20,690 bases of DNA from contig SCUC01000389.1 of NCBI GenBank assembly GCA_004322375.1, forward strand, positions 1 to 20,690, read 5' to 3'. The position numbers were made by a program, and so were the translations under genes. Position 1 is the stretch's first letter. Each line of letters opens with the position of its first letter. The stretch comes from Bacteroidota bacterium. Lineage in GTDB: Bacteria > Bacteroidota > Ignavibacteria > UBA10030 > SZUA-254. The notes under the pieces were generated by a model. The model did not search any database. It was given only the letters and a program-made list of their open reading frames with translations, and was not told the origin of the DNA. Below are positions 20,604-20,690 of the stretch, in pieces.

Positions 20604-20690
20604 TAGAGATTCAGTTCTATCTTCAAATTTTGCAGCCCTTGCTCAAGAATCATTTCCTCGAGTTCACCGCTTCTCATCGCTTCATTGAAT
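20603..20690 (-). CDS. 3' end of an upstream phage gene (partial)
   Basis: Only the last 28 codons are inside the window, ending at a TAA that overlaps the next ATG. The tail reads 'FNEAMRSGELEEMILEQGLQ' and continues 'NLKIELNL'; it is helical and acidic. The position before a minor head gene suggests the portal or another head gene, but 28 residues are not enough to identify it. Confidence 0.5.
   Translation of the reverse strand, partial: FNEAMRSGELEEMILEQGLQNLKIELNL

Noticed and set aside
3906..20690. CRISPR array, insertion sequence or defence island
   Set aside because: No regularly spaced repeats, no transposase or terminal inverted repeats, and no recognised defence gene; all genes fit phage modules.

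Overview
The window joins a short stretch of bacterial chromosome (about 1-3858) to the left part of a tailed-phage prophage (about 3859 to beyond 20690). The host side suggests a member of the Bacteroidota/Ignavibacteriota/Chlorobiota group: moderate GC, weak Shine-Dalgarno signals before the two host-like genes, and a surface lipoprotein with Ig-like, FN3-like and 'YIARWNG' propeller repeats. This placement is an inference from style, not a match to a named genome.

Host side. A truncated lipoprotein gene and an M20 metallodipeptidase gene run leftward. A divergent 350-bp AT-rich spacer follows, with a candidate promoter and a perfect inverted repeat. It leads rightward into a two-gene unit: a small helix-turn-helix-like protein and an ImmA/IrrE-type metallopeptidase (HELWH). 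At 3859-3905 lies the 3' part of a tRNA-Lys(CTT) gene on the minus strand (anticodon arm, T arm and 3' acceptor strand, no 5' half). This is the expected scar of integration into a tRNA gene, so I take it as one prophage end. The regulator/protease pair lies outside it.

Prophage. All prophage genes are on the minus strand, so they are read right to left. Virion genes come first: end of an unidentified gene, minor head protein, small protein, head-tail connector candidate, tail terminator candidate, 49-aa microgene, tail tube protein, tail assembly chaperones G and G-T, tape measure, a small tail protein, two exported fibre-like proteins, a large tail-tip protein and a second tail protein. A CheY-like receiver gene is inserted in this operon, overlapped on both sides. 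The lysis block follows (membrane-anchored coiled-coil protein, holin, GH108 muramidase, membrane-anchored protein with a beta-rich C-terminus). Last come a VRR-NUC nuclease and an early-type operon with a strong promoter, containing small unknown proteins, a zinc-ribbon protein, a HTH protein, a NinB-like protein and an HNH endonuclease. The layout fits a long-tailed phage, probably a siphovirus. No integrase, terminase, portal or major capsid gene is visible; these would lie to the right.

Most notable: (1) a textbook -1 ribosomal frameshift site in the tail chaperone gene (A AAA AAC, 5-nt spacer, 11-13 bp stem-loop) with the stop codon directly after the slip site; (2) a response-regulator receiver domain with all key residues translationally coupled into the late operon next to the lysis genes; (3) two fibre-like proteins with N-terminal export signals; (4) a consensus promoter with operator-like palindromes; (5) an endolysin start codon inside a hairpin.
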